The notes under the pieces are model-generated. The model was not told where the DNA came from and made no database searches. It saw only the letters and a list, made by a program, of their open reading frames with translations. From Oscillospiraceae bacterium (GTDB lineage: Bacteria > Bacillota > Clostridia > Oscillospirales > Ruminococcaceae), in assembly GCA_021199355.1 (NCBI GenBank), contig JAJQIF010000009.1, positions 239,792 to 303,791 on the forward strand: 64,000 nucleotides of DNA, in the 5' to 3' direction. Each line of letters begins with the position of its first letter. Position 1 is the stretch's first letter. Below are positions 42,627-50,940 of the stretch, piece after piece. Both the position numbers and the translations under genes were made by a program.

Positions 42627-44555
42627 ATGAACTTAAAACTCAAAAGAATACTTTCAATGATAATAGTGCTCAGCATGGTCTTCATGCTTTCTTCATGTGC
42701 GGAATCAGTAAGCGACAGTGACAGTGATTCCGACACCTCTGTGACTGACTCAGCGGTCGGCGCGGCTTTCCTCGTTTCCTGTACTCTTTCGGGAACCGTT
42801 ACCGAAGTCTCCGGCTATGAGATTACCCTCTCTGTAGCCCTCTCATCTGGCAACTCCGACATGATGGGCATGGGCGGAGATATGCAGATGGGCGACATGG
42901 GTGGCGAAGAAGGAGACGTTCCCGACAAGCCCGACGGAGAAGGCGAGGGCGAAGGCAACGAAGGCGGCGCAGAGCCTGCATCTTCAACCGGAGACTATGA
43001 GATAGAGCTTCTTGCCGATACATCTGAAGAGCCCACAGAAAGCTCCGACAACACATTCACGGTAACTCTCATAGTTCCCGATGAATCGGTAATCACCGAT
43101 ACCGATGGCAACAGCCTGGCTCTTTCCGATATAGAAGCAGGGGACACCCTGACGTTCACCGTTGACGACAGCGGCGAAATCACCTCAATAGTCGTTGGCG
43201 GAGAATCCTACGGCATGGGAAATCTCTCTAACGGCGGCATGGGCGGCTCATCTTCAGGCGTCGACAGCTACGACGCAGTCGTAACCTACACCGAGGACGG
43301 CACCTATTCGGATATGGATTACAACTCGACCGGTTCCGATGAAAACGCTGTTTTGGTCACTTCCGGTGACGTCACCATCTCCGACAGCACCATCTCGAGA
43401 ATCTCTTCCGATTCCACCGGAGGCGACAACTCGAGCTTCTACGGCGTCGGAGCGAGTGCTCTCGTAACCAACGGCACTCTCAGAATCACCAACACAACTA
43501 TCACCTCCGACTCGGCAGGCGGCGCGGGAGTATTTGCCTATGGCGACGGCATTGCCTATGTCAGCGACACCACTATCACCACCGAGCAGGACACCTCTGG
43601 CGGCATTCATGTTGCAGGCGGCGGAACCCTTTACGCATGGAATCTGACAGTCAGCACCTCCGGCGAATCCTCGGCGGCAATAAGAAGCGACCGTGGCAGT
43701 GGCACCATGGTTGTCGACGGCGGCACCTATGTCTCGAACGGCACCGGCTCTCCCGCAGTCTACAGCACCGCAGACATCACAGTTGCGAACGCTACTCTTA
43801 CCGCAAATTCTTCCGAAGCAATCTGCATCGAAGGTCTCAATACCATTCGCCTTTTCGACTGCAACCTTTCCGGCAGTATGCTTGACAGCTCCCAGAACGA
43901 CTGCACATGGAATGTCATCGTCTATCAGAGCATGTCCGGCGACTCGGAGGTTGGTAACGGAACATTCATGATGATTGGCGGCTCTCTGACAGCCAATAAC
44001 GGCGGCATGTTCTACACCACCAACACCGAGAGCACCTTCCTTATCAGCGGCGTTGACATCACCTATGCTGAAGACTCAGAATTCTTCCTCAAGTGCACCG
44101 GCAACTCGAACCAGCGTGGCTGGGGTTCGACCGGCTCGAACGGCGCCGACTGCAGCTTCACAGCCCGCAAGCAGGCGATGGAGGGAGCCGTCATCTACGA
44201 TAGCATCAGCAACCTCGATTTCTACATGCTTGATGGCAGTGTCCTGACCGGCTACTTCGTTGACGACGAATCGAATGCAGGCAACGGCGGCGACGGCGAA
44301 TGCAACGTCTACATTGACTCGACCTCGACATGGATTGTCGCGAACTACAGCACCGTCACGAACCTCTACTGCGAAGGCACCATCACCGATGCCGACGGCA
44401 ACACCGTCACCATCTTGAGCTCCGACGGTACCGTCTATGTCTCCGGCGACAGCGAATACACTATCACCGTCGACTCTTACTCGACCACCGTCGACACCAC
44501 CGGCGCCAGCGAGCTCGTCAGCTTCGAAGACTACTCAGTCGAAAATCCCTTCTGA
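42627..44555 (+). CDS. Secreted lipoprotein with beta-helix repeats
   Basis: 642 residues. A lipoprotein signal (KRILSMIIVLSMVFMLSSC, Cys near 24) is followed by a Ser/Asp-rich linker, a Gly/Glu/Met-rich low-complexity stretch (about 85-120), and from about 215 a run of short T/S/G-rich beta-strands (DVTISDSTIS, RITNTTITSD, YVSDTTITTE), the pattern of a right-handed beta-helix. Such proteins are usually polysaccharide-binding adhesins or carbohydrate-active; no catalytic residues can be assigned. RBS AGAAAGGAA; no convincing promoter was found in the 200 bp upstream. Confidence 0.8.
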   Translation: MNLKLKRILSMIIVLSMVFMLSSCAESVSDSDSDSDTSVTDSAVGAAFLVSCTLSGTVTEVSGYEITLSVALSSGNSDMMGMGGDMQMGDMGGEEGDVPDKPDGEGEGEGNEGGAEPASSTGDYEIELLADTSEEPTESSDNTFTVTLIVPDESVITDTDGNSLALSDIEAGDTLTFTVDDSGEITSIVVGGESYGMGNLSNGGMGGSSSGVDSYDAVVTYTEDGTYSDMDYNSTGSDENAVLVTSGDVTISDSTISRISSDSTGGDNSSFYGVGASALVTNGTLRITNTTITSDSAGGAGVFAYGDGIAYVSDTTITTEQDTSGGIHVAGGGTLYAWNLTVSTSGESSAAIRSDRGSGTMVVDGGTYVSNGTGSPAVYSTADITVANATLTANSSEAICIEGLNTIRLFDCNLSGSMLDSSQNDCTWNVIVYQSMSGDSEVGNGTFMMIGGSLTANNGGMFYTTNTESTFLISGVDITYAEDSEFFLKCTGNSNQRGWGSTGSNGADCSFTARKQAMEGAVIYDSISNLDFYMLDGSVLTGYFVDDESNAGNGGDGECNVYIDSTSTWIVANYSTVTNLYCEGTITDADGNTVTILSSDGTVYVSGDSEYTITVDSYSTTVDTTGASELVSFEDYSVENPF

Positions 44556-44579
44556 TATATAATACCCTTCCTGAAAGCG

Positions 44580-44608
44580 AAAAGAGCGGCGTCAGAACCG
44601 CTCTTTTT
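44580..44608. terminator. Terminator of the beta-helix lipoprotein gene
   Basis: AAAAGAGCGG/CCGCTCTTTTT stem. It is the first half of a terminator-promoter block repeated at 45052-45122. Confidence 0.88.
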
Positions 44609-44619
44609 GCATTAAGCAC

Positions 44620-44648
44620 TTTACATGCCGCCGAAAATATGCTACAAT
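44620..44648 (+). promoter_or_regulatory. Promoter of the PAS gene
   Basis: TTTACA at 44620-44625, 17-bp spacer, TACAAT at 44643-44648. Confidence 0.75.
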
Positions 44649-44679
44649 AACTTAACAAAAAAGCAATGGAGGAATAGCA

Positions 44680-45042
44680 ATGACCGAATATTTCAAAGCA
44701 GTAGTCGACGCCGACGATGCACCGATTGTAATCTGCGACGTGAACCACATAATCATTTACATGAACCCGACAGCTATTAAGCGCTACGAAAAGCGTGGCG
44801 TAGCCAACCTCATCGGACAGTCCATCTTCGACTGCCATAACGCCCATTCAAAAGGAATAATCCTCTCGGTCTTCAACCGTTTCCTCACCGACCCCAGCCT
44901 CAGTAAAGTCTATACCTACACTAAAAACTGGGGCGGGGAAGACAGCGACGTCTACATAGTCGCCCTCCGAGACGACACCGGCACCCTCATCGGCTACTAC
45001 GAAAAGCACGAAAGCCGGTTGCATGAGAAAACAGAAGCATAA
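44680..45042 (+). CDS. Single-domain PAS protein
   Basis: 120 residues, cytoplasmic, one PAS fold: APIVICDVNHIIIYMNPTAI, then SIFDCHNAHSKG, and the closing strands YIVALRDDTGTLIGYYEKH. There is no kinase, cyclase or DNA-binding domain, so it must signal through a partner or act as a sensor or carrier. The Cys-His pair in DCHN could bind heme or another ligand (inference). Own promoter and terminator. Confidence 0.82.
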   Translation: MTEYFKAVVDADDAPIVICDVNHIIIYMNPTAIKRYEKRGVANLIGQSIFDCHNAHSKGIILSVFNRFLTDPSLSKVYTYTKNWGGEDSDVYIVALRDDTGTLIGYYEKHESRLHEKTEA

Positions 45043-45051
45043 ACCTAAATC

Positions 45052-45080
45052 AAAAGAACGGCTTCAAAACCGTTCTTTTT
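45052..45080. terminator. Terminator of the PAS gene
   Basis: AAAAGAACGG/CCGTTCTTTTT; nearly the same sequence as the terminator at 44580-44608. Confidence 0.88.
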
Positions 45081-45093
45081 GCATTAAAAGCCC

Positions 45094-45122
45094 TTTACAA
45101 AGCCAAAAAAGTATGATACAAT
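45094..45122 (+). promoter_or_regulatory. Promoter of the AT-rich orphan gene
   Basis: TTTACA at 45094-45099, 17-bp spacer, TACAAT at 45117-45122. Start near 45129 at the latest; leader about 190 nt. Confidence 0.75.
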
Positions 45123-45123
45123 A

Positions 45124-45235
45124 ATTGTGCCACATAATCTAATACTTTATCGTAAACAGTAAAGCCTTTTATTTCGGTAAAAGGTGATCTTCTCTTACTC
45201 GGTTTTCTGTTTACGAAATTGGGATTGTGTGGCAA
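45124..45235 (+). promoter_or_regulatory. Structured leader RNA, riboswitch-like aptamer candidate
   Basis: Three nested helices: P1, 45124-45139 with 45223-45239 (16 bp, one bulged A, core TGCCACA/TGTGGCA); P2, CGTAAACAG (45151-45159)/CTGTTTACG (45207-45215), perfect, one more pair outside; P3, CCTTTTA (45165-45171)/TAAAAGG (45178-45184). Unpaired stretches 45140-45149 and 45186-45206 would hold any ligand pocket. If transcription starts at 45129, the first few pairs of P1 are lost. No known class recognised. Confidence 0.6.
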
Positions 45236-45284
45236 CAATGAGAGATCCACTTTTTCGTGCGTCTCTCATTGAGGCGCATTTTTT
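45236..45284 (+). terminator. Terminator with competing antiterminator in the leader
   Basis: Terminator: TGCGTCTC (45258-45265), loop TCATT, GAGGCGCA (45271-45278), then six T. Antiterminator: CAATGAGAGA (45236-45245) pairs perfectly with TCTCTCATTG (45262-45271), which destroys the terminator. The antiterminator's first four bases also belong to P1 of the upstream structure. This is the layout of transcription attenuation. Confidence 0.75.
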
Positions 45285-45316
45285 ATTGCGAAAATATAAT
45301 TGAGGAGGGCACCATT

Positions 45317-46375
45317 ATGGAGCTGAATGATTTGAAAGAGTACTTGAAGATGATTGTGGATATGGAGCGAAATATATTGCTTATAGATAATACAGTAGCA
45401 AGCATTGAAGAAGAAAGTTCAAAATTAGGGATTTATAATAATATAGCAGAACCTGAAGAGCCTGAAGAAAAAGTATCAGATACAGGAATCGGGGAGGTAT
45501 TTCTTAATACAGTTGGAGGTGTTTTTGGAATCGCTATTCTTGTTTTTGGAATTATAATGTTTGCCGGTGGTGTTGACTCTTGCAAAAAGGGGCTAGGTGG
45601 AGTAGGATTCATAATGATTGTTGCAGGACTCATTATAAGTTGGGGCGGTTTGTGCCTTGGAGGTCTTGTGATAACTCCTCTTCTTGTATCTATTGATAGC
45701 AGAAAGATTAGGAAAGAAAACGAAAAAAATCAATCAGTCTATAGAGAAGAAAGAGGGGTATTTGAGGAGTATTGCAAGTTAGATGCAATCAGAGTAAAAA
45801 ATGAAGAGATTGTAAAAGAAAATTTCTCACTAAAAATTGAATCCCTCAGAAAGCAAAGAGCAGATTGTAAAGAAAAACTGGATGAAATGTACTCGTTAGA
45901 TATTGTGTATCCGAAATATCGCAATTTTACGATGATGAGTACAATATACGAGTATATAAGCTCGGGCAGATGTTATTCGCTTGAAGGACCTGACGGTGCC
46001 TATAATATACTAGAAATGGAAATCAGGATGGATCGAATTATAGTGCAGCTTGATTTAATTTTAAGCAATCTTGAGCAAATCAAAGCTAATCAGTACATGA
46101 TATACGGAGCCATACAAGAGAATAATCGACAGCAGAGATTGATATTAGAATCTACAAATCAGATTCTTTCATGTGTACATAGTATGAATAGCAGTTTTCA
46201 AGATTCTATAGAAAATCTTAAATCAAGCTTAAAAAATATTGATAAAAACTCCGCTTTCTCGGCATATCAGCAGGAGAGAGCACGCAAAGAACTCGAGTAC
46301 ATGAACACCATGAACTACTTAGAAAGCAAGTATCGTGGTACTGGCTTCAATCAGCCGCCGTCTTGGCGTTCATAA
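45317..46375 (+). CDS. AT-rich orphan membrane protein with coiled coils, unknown function
   Basis: 352 residues. Residues 1-65 are an acidic helix; two adjacent membrane helices lie at about 70-92 and 98-125; then a long charged coiled-coil region (about 135-200), a segment with PKYRNFTMMSTIYEYISSGR and SLEGPDGAYNILEMEIRMD (about 205-245), further helices, and a Pro/Trp tail. I have seen the PKYRNF...GPDGAYNI block in other Firmicute hypothetical proteins but know no function (recollection). Base composition is clearly AT-richer than the neighbours, suggesting transfer. GAGGAGGG lies 7 bases before the ATG. Expression seems controlled by the attenuator leader. Confidence 0.82.
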   Translation: MELNDLKEYLKMIVDMERNILLIDNTVASIEEESSKLGIYNNIAEPEEPEEKVSDTGIGEVFLNTVGGVFGIAILVFGIIMFAGGVDSCKKGLGGVGFIMIVAGLIISWGGLCLGGLVITPLLVSIDSRKIRKENEKNQSVYREERGVFEEYCKLDAIRVKNEEIVKENFSLKIESLRKQRADCKEKLDEMYSLDIVYPKYRNFTMMSTIYEYISSGRCYSLEGPDGAYNILEMEIRMDRIIVQLDLILSNLEQIKANQYMIYGAIQENNRQQRLILESTNQILSCVHSMNSSFQDSIENLKSSLKNIDKNSAFSAYQQERARKELEYMNTMNYLESKYRGTGFNQPPSWRS

Positions 46376-46381
46376 TCAAAA

Positions 46382-46414
46382 ACCGAGATGCAATTTGCAT
46401 CTCGGTATTTTTAT
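46382..46414. terminator. Bidirectional terminator
   Basis: Perfect 12-bp stem ACCGAGATGCAA/TTGCATCTCGGT then ATTTTTAT, between convergent genes. Confidence 0.9.
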
Positions 46415-47175
46415 ACTAAAAGACTTTCAAGATATTCAGCAACGCCGTCATCATCATTCGTCCCGATGACAATATCCGCTGCTTCCTTGGTCTCGGGAAT
46501 CGCATTTCCCATAGCAACCCCTGTCCCGCAGAGTTTTAGCATACCGATGTCGGTGAATTCGTCGCCGAAGGCGGTGATGTCTTGAAGATTGAAGAGCCCG
46601 GTTTCGCAGAGCTTTTCGACGCCGTAGGCTTTGGTGACTTCTTTTTTGCCGATTTCGTGCCAGAAGCCGTCGGAGTAGCGACCGCAGTAGTATTCGGGGA
46701 TGGCGTTTATCATTTGCTGAGCGACCTCGGGGTCGGGGATTTCGGTGCAGATTTTCAGGGCTTCGACATTGAAGTCACTGAAGTCGTCGATGACTATCTC
46801 GCCCCAGTCCCAGCCGAGGCGGTCGCCGGTGTAGATGAAGTTCCGGTATTCTCTGCCGTCGGTGTCGACCATGATGCGGTTGTCGCCGCAGATTTCTTTG
46901 ATAAGCCCCAAGATTCTTCTTGTTTCTGAAATAGGGAAGGACGCTTGGTGGACTATTTCCCCATAAGCTCTTACCTGAGCTCCGCTGTTTGAGATGACCA
47001 CCTTCGGCTTGAAGGCGTCGATGAATTTTCCGATGCTGTATTCGCCTCTGGCGGTGGCGATTCCAAGTATGTATCCCTGTTCACGGCAGCGTTCAAGTGT
47101 CTTTATGGTTCTTTCCGACAAGGTTTTGTCGTGGTGAAGTAATGTGCCGTCCAAATCAAACAATAGTAATTTCAA
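46411..47175 (-). CDS. Cof-type HAD phosphatase
   Basis: 254 residues, HAD superfamily class IIB. Motif I is LFDLDGTLL with the nucleophile Asp, motif II ATARG, motif III the Lys around KKEVTKAYGV, motif IV FGDEFTDIGML. Such enzymes hydrolyse sugar phosphates or flavin/pyridoxal phosphates. The start is TTG at 47175, 8 bases after a perfect AGGAGG; no ATG fits the conserved N-terminus. Single-gene unit divergent from the GH5 gene. Confidence 0.9.
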   Translation of the reverse strand: MKLLLFDLDGTLLHHDKTLSERTIKTLERCREQGYILGIATARGEYSIGKFIDAFKPKVVISNSGAQVRAYGEIVHQASFPISETRRILGLIKEICGDNRIMVDTDGREYRNFIYTGDRLGWDWGEIVIDDFSDFNVEALKICTEIPDPEVAQQMINAIPEYYCGRYSDGFWHEIGKKEVTKAYGVEKLCETGLFNLQDITAFGDEFTDIGMLKLCGTGVAMGNAIPETKEAADIVIGTNDDDGVAEYLESLLV

Positions 47176-47205
47176 ATTTCGTACCTCCTATTTAGATATC
47201 AGGAT

Positions 47206-47234
47206 AGTATAGCACAAAGGCATTCAAAATGCAA
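47206..47234 (-). promoter_or_regulatory. Promoter of the HAD gene
   Basis: Minus strand: TTGCAT (47234-47229), 17-bp spacer, TATACT (47211-47206). Confidence 0.7.
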
Positions 47235-47253
47235 ATAAAATTTTCGGAAATTC

Positions 47254-47282
47254 TTGAAAAAGAGTGCGTTATGCTGTATACT
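47254..47282 (+). promoter_or_regulatory. Promoter of the GH5-CE2 operon
   Basis: TTGAAA at 47254-47259, 17-bp spacer, TATACT at 47277-47282. Confidence 0.78.
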
Positions 47283-47316
47283 TGAAGATACAGAATACTA
47301 TGTGGAGGTATTACAG

Positions 47317-48495
47317 GTGATATTCAAAAAAGTTATATGCGTTCTCACAGCGGCAGTTGTGATGCTGACTGTGTTTGCGGGTTGTTCAAGTACGAGTGAG
47401 ACTGAGACAGCCGAAGACATGAGCACTATGGATTTCGTTCTCAGCATGGGCTTGGGCATCAATCTTGGCAACACGATGGAGTGCTCCGGCTTCACGAAGG
47501 AGACTGTCCGTGAATACGAAACGGCATGGGGAAGCCCCGAAATAACCGAGAGAATTATCCAAGGCTATGCAGACCTCGGCTTCGGCGTTATCCGTATCCC
47601 CGTAGCATGGTCGAATATGATGGCGGAGGACTACACCATCAATGAGGAGTACTTAGCCCGTGTTCAGGAGATTGTCGATTGGGTTCTCGATGCCGGAATG
47701 AAGTGCATCGTCAATATCCATTGGGACGGCGGTTGGTGGGAAGGCTTCTCGACCGATAAAGACGAGTGCATGGCGAAGTATGAAAGCATCTGGACACAGC
47801 TTTCGGAGGCTTTCAAGGACTACTCATTAGATCTGATGTTTGAATCCCTCAACGAGGAAGGCTGTTGGGACGACATCTGGAACCGTTATGGTAATACAAC
47901 GGAAGGAAAAGCAGAAGCATTCGAGCTCTTGGGCGAAATTAACCAGACTTTTGTAGACATAGTCAGAGCTTCGGGCGGCAATAACGAGCTCCGGCATCTT
48001 CTGATAGCCGGCTACGCCACTGACCCAGAGCTTACATGTGATGAACTCTTCGTTCTCCCCGACGATCCCTCAAACAGATACGCTATTTCGGTTCACTATT
48101 ATGCGCCGTCGACCTTCGCCGTAATTGAAGAAGACGCCTCGTGGGGCAAGGCGGAAACGACATGGGGAACAGACGACGACTATGCTTATCTCGACTCAAT
48201 AATGGATATGCTTTATGATACTTATGTTGCAAACGGCATCCCCGTCATAATCGGCGAGTACGGTTGCACGACTTCTAATAAGATGCCCGACCAGATAAGG
48301 AATTATATCACTTCCGTCTGCGAAGCTGCGTATGTAAGAGGCATGTGCCCGGTTCTCTGGGATACCACCGGCACACACTATGACAGAAGCTCCTGCGAGT
48401 TCTACGACATGGAGATTATAGAGGCGTTTGATGAAATCAAGACCCTCGACCGTGCGGTTGAGAGCTCATACACAGAATCGGAGGAAGCGGCATGA
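47317..48495 (+). CDS. Secreted GH5 endoglucanase-like lipoprotein
   Basis: 392 residues. The GTG at 47317 (GGAGG 8 bases upstream) gives a lipoprotein signal ending VFAGCS. An earlier ATG at 47254 overlaps the promoter and is rejected. The GH5 barrel begins GINLGNTMEC and ETAWGSP, has RIPVAW, NIHWDGGWW, the acid/base Glu in FESLNEEG and the nucleophile Glu in IIGEYGC. This fits cellulase/endoglucanase or xyloglucanase types of GH5. It is tethered outside the cell and coupled to an esterase by a 4-bp overlap. Confidence 0.92.
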   Translation: MIFKKVICVLTAAVVMLTVFAGCSSTSETETAEDMSTMDFVLSMGLGINLGNTMECSGFTKETVREYETAWGSPEITERIIQGYADLGFGVIRIPVAWSNMMAEDYTINEEYLARVQEIVDWVLDAGMKCIVNIHWDGGWWEGFSTDKDECMAKYESIWTQLSEAFKDYSLDLMFESLNEEGCWDDIWNRYGNTTEGKAEAFELLGEINQTFVDIVRASGGNNELRHLLIAGYATDPELTCDELFVLPDDPSNRYAISVHYYAPSTFAVIEEDASWGKAETTWGTDDDYAYLDSIMDMLYDTYVANGIPVIIGEYGCTTSNKMPDQIRNYITSVCEAAYVRGMCPVLWDTTGTHYDRSSCEFYDMEIIEAFDEIKTLDRAVESSYTESEEAA

Positions 48496-49532
48496 AGCAT
48501 ATAAAACCCATAGGCGACAAGTTCAATTATTCCGGCAGAATCGATTTTTCGGAGCCGGACAGTGCAGCCTTCTGCTGGACCGGAAGCTACTTGAGCTTCT
48601 CGTTCAAGGGCACGGAGATTTCGGCAGTAATCGAGAACCTGAAATACTGGTACGGCAGATTCATCGGCTTCGTAATCGACGGGGAGGAGAAGTGCATCCC
48701 GATTCCCGACGGCGAGGCAGAAGTGCTTCTTGCTTCCGGTCTTGAAAACACTCGCCACGACTGTGTTCTATATAAGCGCATGGAAGGACACTATTTCAAG
48801 CTCAAGGGCTTCGTCCTTCCCGATGATGGCGAGATTCTGGAGCCGATTTCCAAGCCCAAAAAGCGCATCGAATTCTATGGCGATTCGGTAACCGCAGGCT
48901 CGGTTGTCGATGCTGTAGATTATGTAGGGCAGTGCGACCCTGAGAATCACGACGGCGTTTATGACAACTCGTGGCATAGCTACTCTCTTATGACAGCCCG
49001 TCTTCTTCCCGCAGAAGTCTATAACACCGCTCAGGGCGGCATCGCCATCTTCGACGGCACCGGTTATTTCGAAGACCCTGCACTCGGGCTTGAGTCCTGC
49101 TATGACAAGACGAGATATTGTTCGATGCCTCCGAGGACTCCTTGGGATTTCTCGAAATTCGTCCCGCATGTTATGGTTTACGCCGTCGGTCAGAACGACG
49201 ACCATCCGCACAACGGCTGTATTCACGACCCTGAATACCGCGAAAAGTGGATGAAGCGCTATATCGAAATCATCGAGGACACTCGCTCCCACACCAACCA
49301 TGCGACTGTTGTTTTAGCCCTTACTGTCCTTATGCACGACCCTGCGTGGGACGAAGCCCTCGAAGAAATCAAGAACCGTCTCGGCGGCGAGGAAAACAGG
49401 GTATACCACTTCACCTATACCCGTTGCGGCAAAGCCACCCCCGGACACCCGAGAATCCCCGAGCAGGAAGAAATGGCAAAGGAGCTCACAGCGTTTCTTA
49501 ATTCTCTTCCCGAGGATACATGGGAAAATTAA
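48492..49532 (+). CDS. CE2-type acetyl xylan/glucan esterase (SGNH hydrolase)
   Basis: 346 residues, two domains as in CE2: an N-terminal jelly-roll (about 1-115) and an SGNH hydrolase. Catalytic Ser in IEFYGDSVTAG near 132, block III VYAVGQNDD near 235, and the His in TPGHPRIPEQEEMAKEL near 320. CE2 enzymes remove acetyl groups from xylan, mannan or glucan sugars; some also bind cellulose. No signal peptide is evident, so it may act on imported oligosaccharides although its partner is extracellular. Start overlaps the GH5 stop (ATGA). Confidence 0.9.
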   Translation: MKHIKPIGDKFNYSGRIDFSEPDSAAFCWTGSYLSFSFKGTEISAVIENLKYWYGRFIGFVIDGEEKCIPIPDGEAEVLLASGLENTRHDCVLYKRMEGHYFKLKGFVLPDDGEILEPISKPKKRIEFYGDSVTAGSVVDAVDYVGQCDPENHDGVYDNSWHSYSLMTARLLPAEVYNTAQGGIAIFDGTGYFEDPALGLESCYDKTRYCSMPPRTPWDFSKFVPHVMVYAVGQNDDHPHNGCIHDPEYREKWMKRYIEIIEDTRSHTNHATVVLALTVLMHDPAWDEALEEIKNRLGGEENRVYHFTYTRCGKATPGHPRIPEQEEMAKELTAFLNSLPEDTWEN

Positions 49533-49544
49533 AACGAACATAAT

Positions 49545-49573
49545 AAAAGCACCGTCGCGAGGCGGTGCTTTTC
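49545..49573. terminator. Bidirectional terminator
   Basis: AAAAGCACCG/CGGTGCTTTT between the convergent esterase and phosphoglycerate mutase genes. Confidence 0.88.
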
Positions 49574-49587
49574 TGTTTGTAAAACGT

Positions 49588-50799
49588 TCAATCTTCCTTG
49601 ATAAACCTGTCCATAATAGTATGTCCTACGGGAATAAATCTTCCTGTTTCTTTCGCGGATTCTTCGCAGAGGCAATCAACGCCGGACTTCGGGGAATTTT
49701 TGTGATAAATGAGATAGGGAATCGGGTCATTGGTGTGGGTCTTGAGAGCGAGGGGAGTGGCGTGGTCAGGCATGATGAGGATCTTGTAGTCGTCATATCC
49801 CTCAAGAGCTTCAAGAACCGGACCTAAGATTTTCTTGTCGATAAGTTCTATAGCCTTGACTTTGTTCTCTATCTCATGACGGTGTCCGCACTCGTCTGGA
49901 GCTTCAACGTGGATATAGACAAAGTCCTGCCCTGCGGCAAACTCGTCTATGCAAGCCTGAGCCTTGCCTTCGAAGTTGGTGTCGATATATCCGGTAGCAC
50001 CTGCGACGTTTACAACATTCATGCCACTGAATTTGCCGATGCCCTTGAGAAGGTCGACGGCTGAGATCATGGAGGCTTTGAGTCCGTACCTGTCCTTGAA
50101 CTGAGCCAAGGGCTTTCTCACGCCCTCGCCCCAGAACCACATCGAATTAGCCGGGTTCTTGCCCTGCTTGACTCTTTCAAGATTGAGAGGATGATTCTTG
50201 AGGAGCTCATAGCTCTTCTTCTTCATATTGATAAGCTTTTCGGCATTCGGACTGTCAGAGAGATACTGCCCGATAACCCTTCCCGAAATGTCATGCGGGG
50301 GAGTCAGAGTCCCGACATCAAGTGTCCCGTTCTTCTGAATAAGGCAGTGGCGGTAGCTTACGCCTGCATAGAGGGTGAATTCCTCATCGTCGAAGTTTTC
50401 TTTGAGGAAGTCAACCAAGATTTTCGCATCAGCGGTGGAGATATCGCCCGAGCAGTAGTCAACCATGGTCTTGTCTTCATACTTTTCTTCATCGGAAAGA
50501 GTTACAAGATTGCATCTGAACGATACGTCACTGGGAAGCATGTCGATTCCGATAGAGCCTGCCTCAAGAGGTGAACGCCCCGAGTAGTAGATAGCCGGGT
50601 CATACCCGAGAACCGAGAGGTTAGCAACGTCAGATCCCGGCTTCAAGCCATCGGCAACGGTCTTGACAAGACCGATTTCCGAGGTCTTCGCAAGCTTGTC
50701 CATATTCGGCTTATATGCTTTCGCCATAGGCGTAACACCGCCGAGCTCTTCGACGGGATAGTCCGCCATGCCGTCGCAAAGTAAAACAAGATATTTCAT
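49588..50799 (-). CDS. apgM: 2,3-bisphosphoglycerate-independent phosphoglycerate mutase, archaeal type
   Basis: 403 residues of the ApgM branch of the alkaline phosphatase superfamily, glycolytic and cytoplasmic. YLVLLCDGMADYP holds the first metal Asp; GSDVANLSVLGYDP carries the catalytic Ser; YSGRSPLEA, HVEAPDECGHRHE and IMPDHATPLALKTHTNDPIP complete the metal site. It isomerises 3- and 2-phosphoglycerate. This type is common in archaea and in some clostridia. GAAGGAG precedes the ATG. Confidence 0.95.
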   Translation of the reverse strand: MKYLVLLCDGMADYPVEELGGVTPMAKAYKPNMDKLAKTSEIGLVKTVADGLKPGSDVANLSVLGYDPAIYYSGRSPLEAGSIGIDMLPSDVSFRCNLVTLSDEEKYEDKTMVDYCSGDISTADAKILVDFLKENFDDEEFTLYAGVSYRHCLIQKNGTLDVGTLTPPHDISGRVIGQYLSDSPNAEKLINMKKKSYELLKNHPLNLERVKQGKNPANSMWFWGEGVRKPLAQFKDRYGLKASMISAVDLLKGIGKFSGMNVVNVAGATGYIDTNFEGKAQACIDEFAAGQDFVYIHVEAPDECGHRHEIENKVKAIELIDKKILGPVLEALEGYDDYKILIMPDHATPLALKTHTNDPIPYLIYHKNSPKSGVDCLCEESAKETGRFIPVGHTIMDRFIKED

Positions 50800-50840
50800 A
50801 TTATCGTCTCCTTCGAGTTGTGATTCAATAAAGCGTACTC

Positions 50841-50869
50841 AGTATACCATATTTCAAAGAAAAAAGCAA
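50841..50869 (-). promoter_or_regulatory. Promoter of apgM
   Basis: Minus strand: TTGCTT (50869-50864), 17-bp spacer, TATACT (50846-50841). Confidence 0.65.
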
Positions 50870-50940
50870 TAGTTCTTATAGGGATAATTTCCCGCCGTCC
50901 GCAAATAATAGCACAAAATACTGTTTGAAAGGCGACGGTT

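Noticed and set aside
45124..45284. T-box leader
   Set aside because: There is a terminator/antiterminator, but no UGGNACC T-box sequence or specifier-stem features, and the gene is not an aminoacyl or amino-acid function.
47254..47316. Upstream ATG start for the GH5 gene
   Set aside because: It overlaps the promoter hexamers and would precede the transcription start; the GTG at 47317 has a proper binding site and signal peptide.
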